From Candidatus Pacearchaeota archaeon (GTDB lineage: Archaea; Nanobdellota; Nanobdellia; Pacearchaeales; GW2011-AR1): DNA of 14,236 nt. The stretch covers positions 1 through 14,236 of the forward strand of contig NZCB01000035.1 of assembly GCA_002688165.1 (NCBI GenBank), given 5' to 3'. The translations under genes and the position numbers were made by a program. Positions within the stretch are counted from its first letter, which is position 1, and the number at the start of each line of letters is the position of its first letter. The notes below the pieces were generated by a model that was not told where the DNA came from, searched no databases, and saw only the letters and a program-made list of their open reading frames with translations. Shown here in pieces: positions 12,533 to 14,236 of the stretch.

Positions 12533-12677
12533 TTTCAGTTTTCATTGATTTTGGTTTAACCTGTTTGAATTTGCCATCTTTAGTTTTACAATTCTGGCAA
12601 AATATAATTTTAATATTATCCTCTATTAATAATTCATACTCGCATTCAGGACATTGCATATATGCTCTTCTAATCAT
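12516..12677 (-). CDS. 53-residue zinc-ribbon protein
   Basis: The frame runs from ATG at 12677 to TAG at 12516. It encodes a zinc ribbon C9-x2-C12 and C27-x2-C30 with a beta-hairpin-like acidic/Ile stretch between the knuckles, then a Lys-rich tail. It overlaps the next zinc-ribbon gene by 17 bases. Structured element B ends 8 bases before its start, so the element forms its 5' region. It is probably a real gene, given the intact cysteine pattern and packing. Confidence 0.72.
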   Translation of the reverse strand: MIRRAYMQCPECEYELLIEDNIKIIFCQNCKTKDGKFKQVKPKSMKTENGIYQ

Positions 12678-12684
12678 AAAATTT

Positions 12685-12734
12685 TGGCAAGGATACGCTG
12701 GACTTTAGTCCTGCGAGGAATTGCCACTCACCTC
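12685..12734 (-). repeat. 50-bp structured element, copy B
   Basis: All 30 flanking bases match copy A (3347-3396). The arms CGCTGGAC and GTCCTGCG around TTTA pair at 7 of 8 positions, with one T-T mismatch. Four of the eight pairs differ from copy A by compensatory changes on both sides. On the minus strand it follows a short frame whose stop codon is in the loop, and it lies just before the zinc-ribbon gene at 12677. Confidence 0.85.
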
Positions 12735-12809
12735 AGGTATGTAGTAATAGCCTTTGCTATCTTTCTTGTAAAAGTTTCTTGACATAATGTGATAATTTTT
12801 CAACCCCAT
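12705..12809 (-). CDS. 34-residue peptide ending inside element B
   Basis: This ATG frame (12809; alternative start at 12785) encodes a Tyr/Lys-rich peptide. Its C-terminus EVSGNSS is encoded by the conserved flank of element B and is identical to the C-terminus region of the 106-residue protein at 3367-3687. The stop UAA lies in the UAAA loop, as in copy A. It begins just 3' of the structured RNA at 12817-12903. It may be a relic of a longer gene or a real peptide of the element. Confidence 0.4.
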   Translation of the reverse strand: MGLKNYHIMSRNFYKKDSKGYYYIPEVSGNSSQD

Positions 12810-12816
12810 ATTAAAG

Positions 12817-12903
12817 TTTTCGGTTGTCTTGCAAGGCTGGGTGAAGCCACATTTAACTGACTCCATTCCGAAGAATGTTCAGCACCTTTCGCACAACCGA
12901 AGG
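12817..12903 (-). ncRNA. GC-rich multibranch structured RNA candidate
   Basis: A closing stem of 9 perfect pairs (12819-12827 with 12893-12901) encloses two arms. One arm is CTGA/TCAG (12857-12860 with 12879-12882), topped by CATTC and GAATG (12864-12868, 12873-12877). On the minus strand its loop is the very stable C(UUCG)G, which favours that strand. The other arm is GGCT/AGCC (12835-12838, 12845-12848). An alternative pairing of AAGG with CCTT competes with it. The segment is clearly more GC-rich than the AT-rich surroundings, a known sign of ncRNA in such genomes. It has no tRNA T-arm and matches no RNA family I can name. Confidence 0.65.
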
Positions 12904-12913
12904 CTTTAAGTTA

Positions 12914-12929
12914 AGATAAGTCTTTATCT
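12914..12929. other. Small hairpin between ATPase gene and structured RNA
   Basis: AGATAA, loop GTCT, TTATCT: a perfect 6-bp stem 27 bases after the ATPase stop codon. It could be a processing signal separating the mRNA from the RNA domain at 12817-12903, or a weak terminator. Confidence 0.4.
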
Positions 12930-12955
12930 CTTTTAGATGGTGGGATTATTTTACT

Positions 12956-13654
12956 TTAAATCTGAATCAAGTGCCCCCCATATTCTATATGAAATCCAAA
13001 TTGGTGTTGTCTATCCACAAAAAAAATTCTTTTATATGAATTTTTATCATCCTTGTTATCGGATTCTATAAATTGAATCATAACTTTAACATCAGAGAGA
13101 TATTTTATTCCTTCTCCACCAAGCATAACATATTCTGTTTTGTTGTCTTTGGTAACTCTCCCTATGGGTGTTGTTAATAAAACCCCTATCTTATATTCCC
13201 TAATAAACTTTCTAATGTCCATAAGAAAATCTTTTATTTTCTTTGCCTTAGATTTTGAGGTTACATTAGGATACTTAGAAGAGAAAGAATGATAAAGCCC
13301 ATCGATAGCTATCAGGTCTGGTTTGATTTTTTTCATTTCTGTAAAAAAAAACTTCTCATCAAAATCCTGATAGTATGATAACAGGTCATCATATTTTTTT
13401 TGATTTTTGGTGGACATCTCGTTAAATAGGTTTGGGTTGGGTCTATCCATAACATTTTTTTCGTCAATATCAAAGAACACCACCTTCTTATTATCCACTA
13501 TTGCAGAATTTATAAAGTGTAATGTGGTTATTGTTTTACCCGCAAGAGACTGCCCAGCAATCAAGAGAATTGTTTTTTCATTTATGCTTAATCCACCAAA
13601 CTCTACTATGGGTTTCTGTTGTATCTCTTTTTTCCAGTTGAATTTTTTAAGCAT
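12956..13654 (-). CDS. RecA-fold ATPase (RadA/RadB-like)
   Basis: This 232-residue protein is a RecA/RadA-type core: Walker A G34-Q-S-L-A-G39-K40-T41, Walker B L114-I-A-I-D118, and C-terminal 'GGEGIKYLSDVKVMIQ' resembling the RadA/RadB end strands. No N-terminal helix-hairpin-helix domain is present, so it resembles RadB or stand-alone RecA-fold ATPases of viruses and plasmids. It likely acts in recombination, replication or DNA loading. It is the first gene of its unit, with a TATA box about 27 bases from the ATG and so a leaderless transcript. A KaiC-like or RepA-type ATPase is an alternative. Confidence 0.83.
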   Translation of the reverse strand: MLKKFNWKKEIQQKPIVEFGGLSINEKTILLIAGQSLAGKTITTLHFINSAIVDNKKVVFFDIDEKNVMDRPNPNLFNEMSTKNQKKYDDLLSYYQDFDEKFFFTEMKKIKPDLIAIDGLYHSFSSKYPNVTSKSKAKKIKDFLMDIRKFIREYKIGVLLTTPIGRVTKDNKTEYVMLGGEGIKYLSDVKVMIQFIESDNKDDKNSYKRIFFVDRQHQFGFHIEYGGHLIQI

Positions 13655-13676
13655 TTTTTAGTGTGAATCTGACTTG

Positions 13677-13685
13677 TATTTAAAT
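13677..13685 (-). promoter_or_regulatory. TATA box of the RecA-fold ATPase gene
   Basis: ATTTAAATA on the minus strand is centred 27 bases before the ATG at 13654. The spacing predicts transcription starting at or next to the start codon. Confidence 0.65.
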
Positions 13686-13716
13686 GTTTTGTTTTGTGTA
13701 TATTAAAATTATAACA

Positions 13717-13732
13717 AAAAGTTTAAATATAA
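13717..13732 (+). promoter_or_regulatory. Rightward BRE/TATA promoter
   Basis: AAAAGTTTAAATATAA is identical to the minus-strand block at 1980-1995 upstream of the pilin-like gene. It would start transcription near 13752, where a GTG codon lies. It is divergent from the ATPase promoter. Confidence 0.6.
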
Positions 13733-13751
13733 CCTTACAGATTGTCTTGTT

Positions 13752-13878
13752 GTGAATATTACTAAGCTATTTGTTTGTGGTTTAGGTGTATAATAAAAGC
13801 ACAGATTTTGTTGAAGGGGAACGCTGGTTATCAGTTGTCTTTTTTTCAGACATTACCCATCCAAAAGCACGAATGTGA
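13752..13878 (+). other. Two tiny overlapping GTG frames
   Basis: GTG at 13752, at the predicted transcription start, opens a 13-codon frame that stops at 13793. GTG at 13786 opens a 30-codon frame that stops at 13878, overlapping the next GTG (13875) as GTGA. There are no SDs. This could be a coupled mini-operon, a decayed gene with frameshifts, or chance frames in a structured RNA. Confidence 0.3.
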
Positions 13879-14051
13879 AGAACTGGTTGCTAATAAAAAC
13901 ACACAAAGAAAATCCATTGAAATATATATTCGGGTTTGATTGGTTTGTAAGCAGTATCGAACTTCCGTTGGGTACTAGGTTTCGCTTGTTTCCGAATTAT
14001 GGCTTTGACAATAAACCATTAGTAAATAGACGAGAGGTAGACTTCTTTTAG
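13875..14051 (+). CDS. Possible 58-residue protein
   Basis: This GTG-start frame encodes an aromatic, basic peptide (IFGFDWFV; LPLGTRFRLFPNYGF) and ends with TAG at 14051. It is coupled by GTGA to the preceding short frame. Its codons (GGG, CGC, CCG, TTG) differ from those of the neighbouring genes. The region can also fold: GTTTGAT/ATCGAAC (13934-13940, 13956-13962) inside ATTCGG/CCGAAT (13928-13933, 13992-13997). Coding is therefore uncertain. Confidence 0.3.
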   Translation: MKNWLLIKTHKENPLKYIFGFDWFVSSIELPLGTRFRLFPNYGFDNKPLVNRREVDFF

Positions 14052-14080
14052 TTATAAGTATGGAAGAATAATATAGTTAA

Positions 14081-14102
14081 GGGGGTTTTAGGGGGACACC
14101 CC
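14081..14102. other. G-rich repeat and hairpin
   Basis: Two AGGGGG tracts (14080-14085 and 14090-14095) are followed by ACA and CCCC (14099-14102), so the second tract can form a 4-bp GC hairpin with a 3-base loop. It stands out in this AT-rich end and lies next to the iteron-like repeats. It may be part of an origin or a nick site; this is unproven. Confidence 0.45.
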
Positions 14103-14109
14103 AATACAC

Positions 14110-14221
14110 ATAACCCTACATTTAACTTACACTTTATTATACTACCAGTAAATAGGTATTAAATAGGGTATAAATCAATGTATAAATGGATGTATATAAC
14201 CTCACACTTGATAACCTTACA
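14110..14221. repeat. Iteron-like direct repeats, candidate origin
   Basis: The motif ATAACC(C/T)(T/C)ACA occurs at 14110-14120, 14196-14206 and 14211-14221, and once more at 13729-13739. A degenerate TTAACTTACA lies at 14122-14131. The two last copies start 15 bases apart. The surroundings are very AT-rich and gene-free to the window end, and the array may continue beyond it. The RecA-fold ATPase gene is the nearest clear gene. Confidence 0.45.
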
Positions 14222-14236
14222 TAAAAATTTACATAA

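Noticed and set aside
12817..12903. Possible tRNA, SRP RNA or RNase P RNA
   Set aside because: It has no T-arm or anticodon arm, is far too short for the others, and their conserved core motifs are absent.
13930..13975. TTCGATAC on the minus strand, resembling a tRNA T-loop or attachment site
   Set aside because: The flanking bases do not form a T-stem and no acceptor stem or anticodon arm can be drawn.
14081..14100. Telomere-like G repeats
   Set aside because: There are only two tracts and they are followed by more sequence, with no tandem array at an end.
1..14236. Terminal inverted repeats of a complete linear element
   Set aside because: The first and last bases are not complementary, and a gene runs off the left edge, so the window is an internal slice.

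Overview
The window looks like part of an archaeal mobile element: a virus, provirus or plasmid with a cell-envelope module. The archaeal signals are BRE/TATA-type promoters about 25 bases upstream of starts (near 12105, 13654, 8817 and 1980), a class III (type IV pilin-like) signal peptide, a RadA/RadB-type ATPase and a HerA-like ATPase. The sequence is AT-rich and almost every gene lacks a recognisable family. From memory only, the ectodomain of the 295-residue protein at 4687-5574 resembles domains common in DPANN archaea (Woesearchaeota or Pacearchaeota type). I treat a DPANN-type host as a weak inference.

Layout, read in the direction of transcription, which is mostly minus. (1) 13660-14236 is a gene-poor end with a rightward promoter, a chain of tiny overlapping GTG frames, a G-rich hairpin and iteron-like repeats; it is a candidate origin. 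(2) 13654-12207 (-) carries a RecA-fold ATPase, a GC-rich structured RNA, a 50-bp structured repeat and several micro-proteins, two of them zinc ribbons. (3) 12105-9723 (-) is a tight operon starting from a near-leaderless promoter: zinc-ribbon/HTH protein, membrane protein, zinc ribbon, coiled coil and two unknown soluble proteins. (4) 8950-9667 (+) is the only rightward gene block: a leader peptide with a strong Shine-Dalgarno, a winged-helix regulator and a small protein. (5) 8817-2010 (-) is a long chain of overlapping or closely spaced genes. It encodes a lipoprotein with a degenerate metallo-beta-lactamase fold, a 34-residue zinc ribbon, a HerA/FtsK-like ATPase, a secreted single-span spike-like protein and several unknown or membrane proteins. 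It is interrupted by two hairpin elements around 3340-3740. (6) 1833-877 (-) is a pilin-like structural protein in its own unit, with a strong promoter, a long leader, a strong SD and a hairpin/poly-U terminator. It is followed by a polytopic membrane protein and the start of another secreted protein that leaves the window.

Taken together, a motor ATPase, a secreted spike-like protein, a surface lipoprotein and an abundant pilin-like subunit suggest a virion, pilus or DNA-transfer apparatus (inference). The RadB-like ATPase, zinc ribbons and HTH proteins would serve replication and control. The most unusual finds are the 50-bp element present twice with compensatory stem changes, with a UAA stop codon in its loop both times, and the GC-rich multibranch RNA beside one copy. 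The two may form an IS200/IS605-type omega-RNA-like unit or a new regulatory RNA.
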